Source of the DNA: GSA-30 sp036384435
Lineage (GTDB): Bacteria; Pseudomonadota; Gammaproteobacteria; Xanthomonadales; Rhodanobacteraceae
DNA: 64,000 nucleotides
Assembly: GCF_036384435.1 (NCBI RefSeq)
Contig: NZ_DASVMI010000157.1
Span: forward strand, 51,165-115,164
Reading direction: 5' to 3'
Shown: one piece after another, positions 25,610 through 33,727 of the stretch
Layout of the letters: the number at the start of each line of letters is the position of its first letter
Position numbering within the stretch: position 1 is the first letter of the stretch
Translations under genes and position numbers: made by a program
The notes under the pieces: model-generated
Told to the model about the DNA's origin: nothing
Database searches by the model: none
What the model saw: the letters and a program-made list of their open reading frames with translations, nothing else

Positions 25610-26605
25610 ATGTCTCGTGTTCTGGTTACCGGTGCATCCGGATTTATCGGCAGCCATATCGCCCAGCGCCTGCACGCCGCCGGCCACGACGTGCTTGCCA
25701 TGGGGCGCGATACGGCGCGACTGATGCCACTGACATCGGCAGGTTTGCGTACGCGATCGATCGATCTCATCGATGGCGAACTGGCGTCCAGCCTGGCGGG
25801 CGTCGACGTCGTGATCCATTCGGCTGCGCTGTCTTCCCCCTGGGGGCGGCGCGAGGATTTCCTCGCCGCCAACGTACACGCCACGCAGCGCCTGCTGGAT
25901 GCCGCTCTTGCACAAGGCGTGTCGCGCTTCGTGCACATGTCGTCGCCAAGCATTTATTTCCGCTTGCAGGATCGCTACGGCATTGGCGAAGCGTTCGAGC
26001 CGCCGGTTCGCTGGATCAATGCCTACGCCGAAACCAAATGGCTGGCCGAGGAGCGCGTGCGTCACGCGGTGACGCTGGGCCTTCCCTGCGTGATGCTGCG
26101 CCCACGGGCGGTGTTTGGCGAGGGTGATCGGGCGATTTTTCCGCGCGTGCTGGCACTGGCCAGACGCGGCTGGTTTCCGCGCGTTGGTAATGGCCAGGCC
26201 ATGATCGACGTCACTTATGTCGGCAATGTCGTGGATGCAGTGGAAGCGGCGATGCAGCCGAGCGCGCCATCCCAGGGCCAGGCGTTCAACATCACCAACG
26301 GCGAGCCGATGGCGGCCATCGATCTGTTGCGCCTGTTGTTTTGCGCCACGAAAAGTGACGTGCGCCTGTTACCACTGCCGCGCTCGCTGGCGCTGACGTT
26401 GGGCGCGTTGAGCGAGACGATGGCGCGGGCCTTGCCTGGCCAGCCCGAGCCCAGGCTCAGCCGTTACGGCGTGGGCGTGCTTGGCTTCTCGCAGACCCTG
26501 GACATCACTGCGGCGCGCGAGCAACTGGGTTACCGCCCCCGCATAAGCATCGAGCAAGGCGTCGCCCGGTTCGCCACATGGTGGAAGCATCATGCCGCGC
26601 CTTGA
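25610..26605 (+). CDS. NAD-dependent epimerase/reductase, 3-beta-hydroxysteroid dehydrogenase type
   Basis: A 331-residue extended short-chain dehydrogenase. The Rossmann motif G8ASG11FIG14 binds NAD(P), and Y139/K143 in NAYAETKW form the catalytic pair. The C-terminal part (GQAMIDVTYVGNVVDAVEAA) matches the 3-beta-HSD/OleD branch. It starts 15 nt after the KAS III stop and runs 14 nt into the next gene. The likely step is reduction of the beta-keto group made by the KAS III-like enzyme, parallel to OleD acting after OleA; that parallel is inference. Confidence 0.88.
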   Translation: MSRVLVTGASGFIGSHIAQRLHAAGHDVLAMGRDTARLMPLTSAGLRTRSIDLIDGELASSLAGVDVVIHSAALSSPWGRREDFLAANVHATQRLLDAALAQGVSRFVHMSSPSIYFRLQDRYGIGEAFEPPVRWINAYAETKWLAEERVRHAVTLGLPCVMLRPRAVFGEGDRAIFPRVLALARRGWFPRVGNGQAMIDVTYVGNVVDAVEAAMQPSAPSQGQAFNITNGEPMAAIDLLRLLFCATKSDVRLLPLPRSLALTLGALSETMARALPGQPEPRLSRYGVGVLGFSQTLDITAAREQLGYRPRISIEQGVARFATWWKHHAAP

Positions 26606-27419
26606 ATGGCGGGCCTATGAGGCCGGCTACTGCATGCACCCGGAATGCGCCACTCGCGTCGGCGCGCCGTTCAAGGCGGCACGTTATCCCTCCCTGGCAT
26701 TTGCCTTGAAGCATCCGACGCGCGGCTGGGTCTTGTTCGATACCGGTTATGCACGGCATTTCATCCAGGCCACCCGGCACCTGCCCGAACGCCTGTACCG
26801 CACGGTGACACCCGTGCATCTGGGCGAACACGACGGATTGCGCGAGCAGCTACGCGCCGATGGCATCGCCCCGGAAGATGTCGGCTGCATCGTGCTGTCG
26901 CATTTCCATGGCGACCACATCGCAGGAGTGCGTGATTTTCCCCAGGCAACTCTGCTGTGCGCCCGCGAAGCCTGGGATGACTTGCGCGCACGCGGACGCA
27001 TCGATGCGCTGCGTCACGGCCTGCTGCCCGCCTTGCTGCCGGATGATTTCCTGTCCCGTGTGTGCTGGATCGAAGATGCGCCACGCGTGGCCCTGCCACC
27101 GGCATGGATGGATTTCGGGCAGGGTCACGATCTGTTCGGCGATGGCAGCCTGCTGGCCATTGCCTTGCCAGGCCACGCCGCCGGACATTACGGCGTGTCG
27201 TTCCAGGCATCCGATGGCCAGCCCATGTTTCTGATCGCCGACGCGGTCTGGTCCATCGAGTCTGTGCGTACGAACACGCCGCCGCCGGCCCTGGTCACCG
27301 GCATGCTGGGCGATACGCAGACTTATCGCCGCACCCTGGCGAATCTGCACCGGCTGGCGGAATCCGAGCCTGCACTGCGCATGTTGCCTTCGCATGGCAG
27401 CCTGGAGCACTGTCGATGA
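26592..27419 (+). CDS. Metallo-beta-lactamase fold hydrolase
   Basis: A 275-residue MBL-fold protein. The binuclear metal motif is LSHFHGDHIAG (H104, H106, D108, H109), with later ligands likely in ALPGHAAGHYG and LIADAVWS. It starts with YEAGYCMHPE, a conserved-looking Cys/His N-terminus. The gene overlaps the upstream reductase by 14 nt and the downstream ligase by ATGA. Members of this branch include lactonases and thioesterases; in this operon it might release or hydrolyse an acyl thioester or lactone intermediate. Substrate unknown. Confidence 0.86.
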   Translation: MPRLEWRAYEAGYCMHPECATRVGAPFKAARYPSLAFALKHPTRGWVLFDTGYARHFIQATRHLPERLYRTVTPVHLGEHDGLREQLRADGIAPEDVGCIVLSHFHGDHIAGVRDFPQATLLCAREAWDDLRARGRIDALRHGLLPALLPDDFLSRVCWIEDAPRVALPPAWMDFGQGHDLFGDGSLLAIALPGHAAGHYGVSFQASDGQPMFLIADAVWSIESVRTNTPPPALVTGMLGDTQTYRRTLANLHRLAESEPALRMLPSHGSLEHCR

Positions 27420-28735
27420 GCCGCCTGCGTGATGGGCTGGCCCTGCTGCGCCATTACGTGGCTGCTCGTGGACGCCTTCATCTGCGCGATCGTGATGCGC
27501 TGCGCGCGCATCAGGAGCGACGCTGGCGTGCGCTGGCGACCTTCGTGACCGGCCATTCGCCGTTCTATGCAAGTTACGCCGGGCAATCGCTGGAAGTGTT
27601 TCCCGTGATGGACAAAGCGGCCTGGATGGCGGCATTCAATCGTATCAACACCGTGGGCCTGGATCTGGACGACGCATGGACGATCGCCACCCGCGCGGAG
27701 GTCTCGCGCGATTTTCGCCCCGACTGGCATGGCATCGCGATCGGCCTGTCCACGGGCACATCCGGTGCGCGTGGCGTGTTCCTGGCCTCGCGTCACGAAC
27801 GACTGCAATGGGCTGCCGCCATGCTGGCCAGGATGCTGCCGGATGGCCTGCTGGCGCGTGCGCGCATCGCCCTGTTGCTGCGCGCGGGCAGCAATCTTTA
27901 TGACACGCTCGATGGTGGCGCGCGCCTGTCGTTTCGCTATGTCGACCTGACCCAGCCGTTTGCCGACGTACTGGCGCAACTGGCGCATTGGCAGCCGAGT
28001 GTCCTGGTCGGGCCGCCCAGCGTGCTTGCGCTGGTGGCCGATGCGGTGCGGGCCGGACGCCTGCACCTGGCCCCGGCTCGCGTGGTGGCCGCCGCGGAGG
28101 TCCTGGACGAGATCGACGAACGTCGCATGCGCGAAACCTTCGGCGTGCGCATCGAACAGATCTACCAGGCCACCGAAGGCTTCCTGGGAACCACCTGCGT
28201 ACATGGCACGCTGCACCTGCATGAAGACGTGCTGCTGTTCGAAAAGGATTGGATCGATCGCGAAGGACGGCGCTTCGCGCCCGTGGTCACCGATCTGTAT
28301 CGCCGTACCCAGCCAGTGATCCGCTACCGTCTCAACGACGTCCTGGTCGAGCGTGCGACGCCGTGCCCGTGTGGCTCGCCCTTTACGGGTATCGAGCGCA
28401 TCGAGGGGCGGGAGGACGATATCCTCTGGCTGCGGCACGTCCGTGGCCAGGGATGGGTTCCCGTTTTCGCCGACGTCCTGTCGCGAGCGCTGCTCCAGGC
28501 TGATACGGCGATTGTCGATTACCGCATCGAGCAGCGTGCCCTCGATCATCTGCACCTGGCCGTCGAGCCCGCACCCGATCCGGCGCGCGGCGATGCCATC
28601 CGTGCAGCGATCCGCACGTGCATCGCGCGGCTGGACGGCGTCACGCCGGCCCTGACGATCGACGGTGCGATTGATCGGCGTGACGAGCGCAAATGCAGGC
28701 GCGTTCGTCGCCTGTGTGGAGCACCCGATGCCTAA
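27416..28735 (+). CDS. Adenylate-forming enzyme related to coenzyme F390 synthetase
   Basis: A 439-residue AMP-forming enzyme starting inside the stop of the MBL gene. The ATP-binding loop is GLSTGTSGARGVF (S112 onwards), with IYQATEGFLG (about 250) as the A5-like motif and CPCGSPF (C317, C319) as the Cys motif typical of PaaK/F390-synthetase-like proteins. It belongs to the branch known as putative adenylate-forming enzymes (F390 synthetase-related), which lacks the usual large C-terminal domain of acyl-CoA ligases. No F420 metabolism is expected here, so the acceptor is not F420. It probably activates a carboxylate, perhaps the acyl product of the upstream enzymes, for transfer to an amine or thiol. 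Confidence 0.82.
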   Translation: MSRLRDGLALLRHYVAARGRLHLRDRDALRAHQERRWRALATFVTGHSPFYASYAGQSLEVFPVMDKAAWMAAFNRINTVGLDLDDAWTIATRAEVSRDFRPDWHGIAIGLSTGTSGARGVFLASRHERLQWAAAMLARMLPDGLLARARIALLLRAGSNLYDTLDGGARLSFRYVDLTQPFADVLAQLAHWQPSVLVGPPSVLALVADAVRAGRLHLAPARVVAAAEVLDEIDERRMRETFGVRIEQIYQATEGFLGTTCVHGTLHLHEDVLLFEKDWIDREGRRFAPVVTDLYRRTQPVIRYRLNDVLVERATPCPCGSPFTGIERIEGREDDILWLRHVRGQGWVPVFADVLSRALLQADTAIVDYRIEQRALDHLHLAVEPAPDPARGDAIRAAIRTCIARLDGVTPALTIDGAIDRRDERKCRRVRRLCGAPDA

Positions 28736-29876
28736 AGTGCTCATTCTCGGCGCGCGTGCGCCGGTCGCGCTCGACCATGCACGACGCTTCGCGCACCAGG
28801 GCTGGTCGGTGGTCGTGGCCGATAGTGCATCCTGCCGGCTTTCGGCCTGGTCGCAGGCTGTTTCCGCCTGTGTGCGGCTGCCCTCGCCCCGATGGGAGCC
28901 GGACGCCTTCGCGCGCGCATTGGCCGAGGCGCTACGCCAGCATCGCATCGATCTCGTGCTGCCGACGTGCGAGGAGGTCTTTCATCTGGCACGCCATCGG
29001 GTAAGCCTGCCCGAGTCGGTACGCGTGGCGACGTCTGATCTTGCCTTGCTCGATCGCTTGCACAGCAAATGGCAGTTCCTCGAACTGGCGCGCGAATGCG
29101 GTATCGCGGTACCGGCCAGTGCGCGCGTGACTACGCTGGACCAGGCGCGGCATTGGGCAGGCGAGGATGGCGTGGTGCTCAAGCCAGAGTATTCGCGCTT
29201 TGGTACCTTCGTTCGGCTGTACAGACAGGGCATTGCGGTCGATGCCCCTGAGCTTGAGCCTGTTGGCGCCTGGGTCGTGCAGCGGTTCTGCGAAGGACGC
29301 GAATTATGTTCCTACAGCATCGCCGATCGCGGTCGCCTGCTGGCACATGTCGTCTATCGTCCGGTCTATCGCCTGGCGGGCAGCGCGAGTTTCTGGTTCG
29401 AATCCCAGACCTTGCCGGCGATCGATCGCAAGGTCGCCGCACTGATCGCGCATACCGGCTTCACCGGACAGATCGCCTTCGATTGGATCGAGTCACCGGA
29501 AGGCGATGTATGGCCGATCGAATGCAATCCGCGCGCCGTCAGCGGCGTGCACCTGTTCGGCCTGGACGATGCGTTGCCGGCTGCCTTGATGGGCGAGGCG
29601 ATCGGTATGCTGCGACCGTCTTCGTCGCAGCCATGCATGCTCGGTTCGGTGATGGCCACGGCCGGTGCCTGGCAGGCGTGGCGACAAGGTCGCTGGGCAT
29701 CCTGGCGCGAAGACCATCGACGCGCGCGCGATGTGGTGGCCCTACGAGGCGACCGCCGTCCGATGTGGGGTGGCCTGTTCGACATGGCCAGCCTCGCCGG
29801 CATGGCCCGGCGTCAGCGCCTGAACCTGCGCCAGGCATCCACGCATGACATCGAATGGGACGGTCTGCCGGCATGA
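28728..29876 (+). CDS. ATP-grasp ligase
   Basis: A 382-residue ATP-grasp protein. The start at 28728 overlaps the previous gene by 8 nt; the longer frame lacks sense. The N-terminal pre-ATP fold reads PKVLILGARAPVALDHARRF. The ATP lysine region is VVLKPEYSRFGTF (K152), and the metal site is WPIECNPRAVSGVHLF (E265, N267). The family ligates a carboxylate, activated as acyl phosphate, to an amine or thiol. With the adenylate-forming and GNAT-like genes it suggests a product in which an acyl chain is joined to an amino acid or peptide. The substrate cannot be read from sequence. Confidence 0.85.
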   Translation: MPKVLILGARAPVALDHARRFAHQGWSVVVADSASCRLSAWSQAVSACVRLPSPRWEPDAFARALAEALRQHRIDLVLPTCEEVFHLARHRVSLPESVRVATSDLALLDRLHSKWQFLELARECGIAVPASARVTTLDQARHWAGEDGVVLKPEYSRFGTFVRLYRQGIAVDAPELEPVGAWVVQRFCEGRELCSYSIADRGRLLAHVVYRPVYRLAGSASFWFESQTLPAIDRKVAALIAHTGFTGQIAFDWIESPEGDVWPIECNPRAVSGVHLFGLDDALPAALMGEAIGMLRPSSSQPCMLGSVMATAGAWQAWRQGRWASWREDHRRARDVVALRGDRRPMWGGLFDMASLAGMARRQRLNLRQASTHDIEWDGLPA

Positions 29877-30988
29877 GCCGCCTGCCGCATATCGCCATCG
29901 ATGCCTTCAATGCCAAGGCGGCGGCTTATCTGCAATTGCATCGCGGTCAGCCCACGCAGCCCTTCATCGCCAATGTGCAATGCCAGGTGGATGCGATCGA
30001 TGCTGGCGGCGTGCTGTTTCCCGTGACCGTCAACCATGGCGAGCTGGGCAATGCCTGGGTGTGTTCGCCGCTGACGACCTACGGTCATTACGCGCGCGAG
30101 GAAGTCGATCGTCTCGGGCGCCCGTGGCTGGCGGCGCCGTTGCGCATGCTGGCGGCCGGCTTCGCCCATTGGTTGCAGCACGCCGATATCGATCGTGCCG
30201 TGGCGATCAACAACTGGCTCGTCTCCACCAATGCATACCCGGATCTGTGCGATGTCGATCTCGGCCTGGTGATCGCGCAGGCCCGTGAACGCTGGCCCGG
30301 GCATGCCCTCTGGTTTCGCTCGCTCAATACCACGCATCATGCGGCGTGGCTGCAACGGCTGTCCGATATGGGAGGCGTGTTGATTCCCAGTCGTCAGGTC
30401 TACTTGTTCGACGACGTGGATACGGCTGCGCGTGAGCGCACCGATCTGCGGCGCGACCTGGCCCTTCTGGAACGCCACGATGCACAAGGGCGCATTACGC
30501 GGTATTTCGGCGATGACGATTTCGAGCGGGCAGCAGGGCTTTATACCCAGTTGTATATCGACAAGTATTCGATGCTCAACCCGCGCTATGGCGCGTCTGT
30601 GCTGGCGGCCTGGCATCGTGCCAACCTGTTGGAGCTGCATGGTATACGCGATGCGCAAGGTGTCTTGCAGGGCGTGGTCGGCATGCTGCGTTTTGGCGAT
30701 CTGCTGACGTCGCCCATCGTCGGCTACGACACGCACCAGCCCGCCCGACAGGGCCTGTATCGGATGCTCGCCGGGCTGGTGTTGCGTCAGGCCCGGCGCG
30801 ATCGTGCAATGGTCAACCTCAGCGCAGGCGTGGCGCACTTCAAGCGCCAGCGTGGTGGTCAGCCGGCCATCGAATACAGCGCGGTGCTGGCCGGCCACAT
30901 GCCGGCGCGTACCCGGCGCGTGCTTGGTGCACTAGGGGTGACCACGCGCCGGGTCGGGGTGCCGCTGATGCGCCGTTACAAATGGTGA
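29873..30988 (+). CDS. GNAT-like (BioF2-type) protein of unknown function, last gene of biosynthetic operon
   Basis: A 371-residue protein whose ATG overlaps the ATP-grasp stop. The C-terminal half (about 190-330) looks like a GNAT/FemAB-type acyltransferase: DDDFERAAGLYTQLYIDKYS, then HRANLLELHGIRDAQGVLQG, GMLRFGDLLTSP and AGLVLRQARRDRAMVNLSAG. The N-terminal half (VNHGELGNAWVCSPLTTYG, ADIDRAVAINNWLVSTNAYP) has no known match I can name. It ends in a strongly basic tail (MRRYKW). It may acylate the product of the ATP-grasp enzyme. No signal peptide, no membrane segment. Confidence 0.6.
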   Translation: MSRLPHIAIDAFNAKAAAYLQLHRGQPTQPFIANVQCQVDAIDAGGVLFPVTVNHGELGNAWVCSPLTTYGHYAREEVDRLGRPWLAAPLRMLAAGFAHWLQHADIDRAVAINNWLVSTNAYPDLCDVDLGLVIAQARERWPGHALWFRSLNTTHHAAWLQRLSDMGGVLIPSRQVYLFDDVDTAARERTDLRRDLALLERHDAQGRITRYFGDDDFERAAGLYTQLYIDKYSMLNPRYGASVLAAWHRANLLELHGIRDAQGVLQGVVGMLRFGDLLTSPIVGYDTHQPARQGLYRMLAGLVLRQARRDRAMVNLSAGVAHFKRQRGGQPAIEYSAVLAGHMPARTRRVLGALGVTTRRVGVPLMRRYKW

Positions 30989-31098
30989 CCGATAGGGCTT
31001 TTCGATCGTAACCAGTCAATCAATCGATTGGATAAATGCGAACGTGATCGTTAATTTTCCCGCCCATGGCAGGTGCCAATAAACAGGGTGGAAAGTTC

Positions 31099-31584
31099 AT
31101 GAGTCCGTTTTACGATTTCGACGCCGTCACCATCGAGGGCCGGGTGCAACCGATGCGTGCGTTTGCCGGCAAATGGGTGCTGGTAGTGAACGTGGCGTCC
31201 AAATGCCAGTTCACTTCGCAGTACCAGGGCCTGGAAGCCCTGTATCGCCGGCATGGCCGCGACCTGGTGATCCTGGGTTTTCCCTGCGACCAGTTCGGCC
31301 AGCAGGAGCCAGGTAGCGAAAGTGAAATCAGCCAATTCTGCTCGCTGACCTACGACGTGACCTTTCCCATGTTCGCCAAGGTCGAGGTCAATGGCGAGCG
31401 CACCCACCCGCTGTATGCGTATCTCAAGCAGCAAGCCAAGGGTCTGCTGGGCGCGGAGTCGATCAAGTGGAATTTCACCAAATTCCTGGTCGATCCCGCC
31501 GGTAAGGTGCAGCGCCGTTACCCCCCGGCGTTCACACCTGAGCATATCGAGGCGGACTTTGTCGGGGCATTGAAGGTGGCCTAG
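31099..31584 (+). CDS. Glutathione peroxidase family protein
   Basis: A 161-residue thioredoxin-fold peroxidase. The start at 31099, after GGTGGAAAG, gives the usual length of about 160 residues and the N-terminus SPFYDFDAVTIEG; an in-frame ATG at 31066 lacks a ribosome site. Catalytic Cys is C36 in NVASKCQFT (Cys instead of selenocysteine), with Gln in CDQFGQQEPG and Trp/Asn in IKWNFTKFLVD. It detoxifies hydroperoxides, most likely with thioredoxin as reductant as in other bacterial Cys-type members. Not part of the upstream operon: a 110-nt gap separates them. Confidence 0.94.
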   Translation: MSPFYDFDAVTIEGRVQPMRAFAGKWVLVVNVASKCQFTSQYQGLEALYRRHGRDLVILGFPCDQFGQQEPGSESEISQFCSLTYDVTFPMFAKVEVNGERTHPLYAYLKQQAKGLLGAESIKWNFTKFLVDPAGKVQRRYPPAFTPEHIEADFVGALKVA

Positions 31585-31777
31585 CTGCCAGGACAGCGAG
31601 GAAGGAAGGTCGATCATGGGGGCGCTTGCATGCCTTCCGTACCAACCCGCCACATGGTAGCGAGGGCATGCTTGCCAGCCTCACGGTATCGGCGGCGAGC
31701 TTCGTTGTGCCCTCGCTACTGGCCCTCACCCCTTAGCCCTCTTCGACATGGCGCGACCGGGTGCCCGGCTTTCCAAC

Positions 31778-32665
31778 TCACGCCATGTACCGCTCCAGCC
31801 CCTTCGCCAACCCGTCAAACACCGCGCGGCATGCCGCGTGGCGGCGCATGTCGCCGTGCATGACCAGCCAGGTATCCATGTTCATGGCGATGCGCGGCAG
31901 CACGCGTTGGAGGCGAGGCTCGCGGCGGGCGAGGGGAACCTGGCAGAAGCCGATGCCGAACCCGGCGCGAATGGCCGCCAGCTGCGCGGCATTGCTATCA
32001 GTACGCAAGGCGAACATCGCACGCCGTAGCGTGATCCGGTTGCCCAGCATGCGGCGCATGTACGCCTGTTCGCGATCGAAGCCGATCAACGTGTGCAGCG
32101 CCAGGTCTTTGGGTTGCCGTGGCGCAGGGTGACGCGCGAGATAGTCTGGATGTGCATACATGCCCAGCTCGATGCTGCCTACACGCCGGGCGATAAGGGC
32201 TTCTTGGGTCGGCGTGAACATCCGCACGGCAATGTCCGCTTCATGCTGAAGCATGTCGCCGGCCTGGTCGGAAAGCACCAGTTCCAGCACGATGCCGGGG
32301 TGGGTGTGCCGTATGTCGGCCAAGATCGCCGGCAATACCTCCAGCCCCATGACCTCGGCGACACTGATGCGCACCGTGCCGGTGGCTTGGCGATGGCTAC
32401 CAGTCGCCGCCCGGCGCAGGGCCTGCGCGGTGGCTTGCATGCGTTCGACGTAGGGTGCGATATCCAGCGCGGTCTGGGTGGGCAGCAGGCCGCTGGGCGA
32501 GCGCGTGAACAGGCTGACACCGAGCGCCGATTCCAAGGTGTCGAGATGACGGCCTACCGTGGGCTGGCTCAGGTCCAATGCCCGGGCCGCGCCTGACAGC
32601 GAGCCCGCCTCAATGACGCCAAGCAATGTTCGGTAGAGCTGCCATTCGGGGTCGTGTGCATCCAT
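31778..32665 (-). CDS. LysR-family transcriptional regulator
   Basis: A 295-residue regulator with an N-terminal winged HTH (SLSGAARALDLSQPTVGRHLDTLESALGV is the helix-turn-helix) and a substrate-binding domain (VRISVAEVMGLEVLPAILAD, ADIAVRMFTP). It is transcribed divergently from a NAD-dependent epimerase gene, the classical arrangement for a LysR protein and its target. A weak dyad ATAC-GTTTTT-GTAT spans the start codon. Effector unknown. Confidence 0.92.
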   Translation of the reverse strand: MDAHDPEWQLYRTLLGVIEAGSLSGAARALDLSQPTVGRHLDTLESALGVSLFTRSPSGLLPTQTALDIAPYVERMQATAQALRRAATGSHRQATGTVRISVAEVMGLEVLPAILADIRHTHPGIVLELVLSDQAGDMLQHEADIAVRMFTPTQEALIARRVGSIELGMYAHPDYLARHPAPRQPKDLALHTLIGFDREQAYMRRMLGNRITLRRAMFALRTDSNAAQLAAIRAGFGIGFCQVPLARREPRLQRVLPRIAMNMDTWLVMHGDMRRHAACRAVFDGLAKGLERYMA

Positions 32666-32755
32666 ACGTTTTTGTATAGCTGATCAAGAATTTCGTCAAT
32701 TCCTTATAGCCCCGTCAAGGCGCAGCATGCCTGCACCCAGACAGGAGAAGTGCTC

Positions 32756-33715
32756 ATGCATACGAATCGAATCATGCTGGTCCTTGGCGCGACCGGCGGC
32801 GTTGGCGGTGAAGTGGCGCGCGAAGCGCTGCGTCGCGGATGGAATGTCCGTGCGCTCAATCGCCACCCCGAGCGGATGGCCGCCGAGCGCTCGGGCATTG
32901 AGTGGGTAGGTGGCGATGCAATGAACCAAGCCGATGTGATGCGCGCCGCCGAAGGGGTCCATGTCATCGTTCATGCGGTCAATCCGCCGGCCTATCGCCA
33001 TTGGGAACAATGGGTAATGCCGATGATGGTCAACACGATCGCAGCCGCTCGCCACCATGGCGCACGCATCGTCCTGCCCGGCACGGTCTACAACTACGGT
33101 CCGGATGCTTTCCCGGTGATTGCCGAAGACGCCCCACAGCAGCCAAAGACTCGCAAGGGCGCGATTCGCGTGAAGATGGAACAAGCCTTGCGCGATGCAT
33201 CCAGGGAAGGGGTTCCGGTATTGATCGTACGCGCCGGTGATTTCTTCGGTCCCCAAGCGGGCAATAGCTGGTTTGCGCACATGGTCACGGCGGGCAAGCC
33301 GGTAAAGCGCGTCATGCGGGTGGGTAAGGCCGGTGTCGGCCATACCTGGAGCTATCTGCCCGATGTCGCGCAGACGATGCTGCGCCTATTGGATAAGCAG
33401 GAGAAACTGGGCGTGTTCGAAAACCTGCATATGGCCGGCCACTGGGATGCCGACGGCTGGCAGATGGCCAGGAGCGTTGCGCGTGTGGCAGGCGGCAATG
33501 TCTCGATCTATGCATTCCCCTGGTGGGCGGTCACGCTGGCCAGGCCCTTCGTCAAACTGATGCGTGAGCTGCACGAGATGCGCTATCTGTGGATGCGTCC
33601 GGTGCGCATGGACAACCGACGTCTGCGTGAACTGCTGGGCGAAGAGCCGCACACACCGCTGGACGAAGCGGTGCGGCACAGTCTACGCGGCATGCGCTGC
33701 CTGGCAGAGACCTGA
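32756..33715 (+). CDS. NAD-dependent epimerase/dehydratase family protein
   Basis: A 319-residue atypical/extended SDR. The ATG at 32756 is spaced correctly from AGGAGA; an upstream GTG at 32750 is too close. The nucleotide-binding motif is LGATGGVGG, and PGTVYNYGPDAFP is the catalytic-region segment. The usual YxxxK lysine is shifted to KTRKGAIRVKMEQ, so catalysis is not certain. The C-terminus (FVKLMRELHEMRYLWM) is hydrophobic and aromatic. Divergent from the LysR gene and probably regulated by it. Substrate unknown. Confidence 0.85.
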   Translation: MHTNRIMLVLGATGGVGGEVAREALRRGWNVRALNRHPERMAAERSGIEWVGGDAMNQADVMRAAEGVHVIVHAVNPPAYRHWEQWVMPMMVNTIAAARHHGARIVLPGTVYNYGPDAFPVIAEDAPQQPKTRKGAIRVKMEQALRDASREGVPVLIVRAGDFFGPQAGNSWFAHMVTAGKPVKRVMRVGKAGVGHTWSYLPDVAQTMLRLLDKQEKLGVFENLHMAGHWDADGWQMARSVARVAGGNVSIYAFPWWAVTLARPFVKLMRELHEMRYLWMRPVRMDNRRLRELLGEEPHTPLDEAVRHSLRGMRCLAET

Positions 33716-33727
33716 GCAATGATCCGA

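Noticed and set aside
24584..26605. Assignment of the KAS III and reductase genes as oleA and oleD
   Set aside because: The neighbouring genes are not OleB and OleC, and the adenylating enzyme belongs to the F390-synthetase-related group, so the symbols would be misleading.
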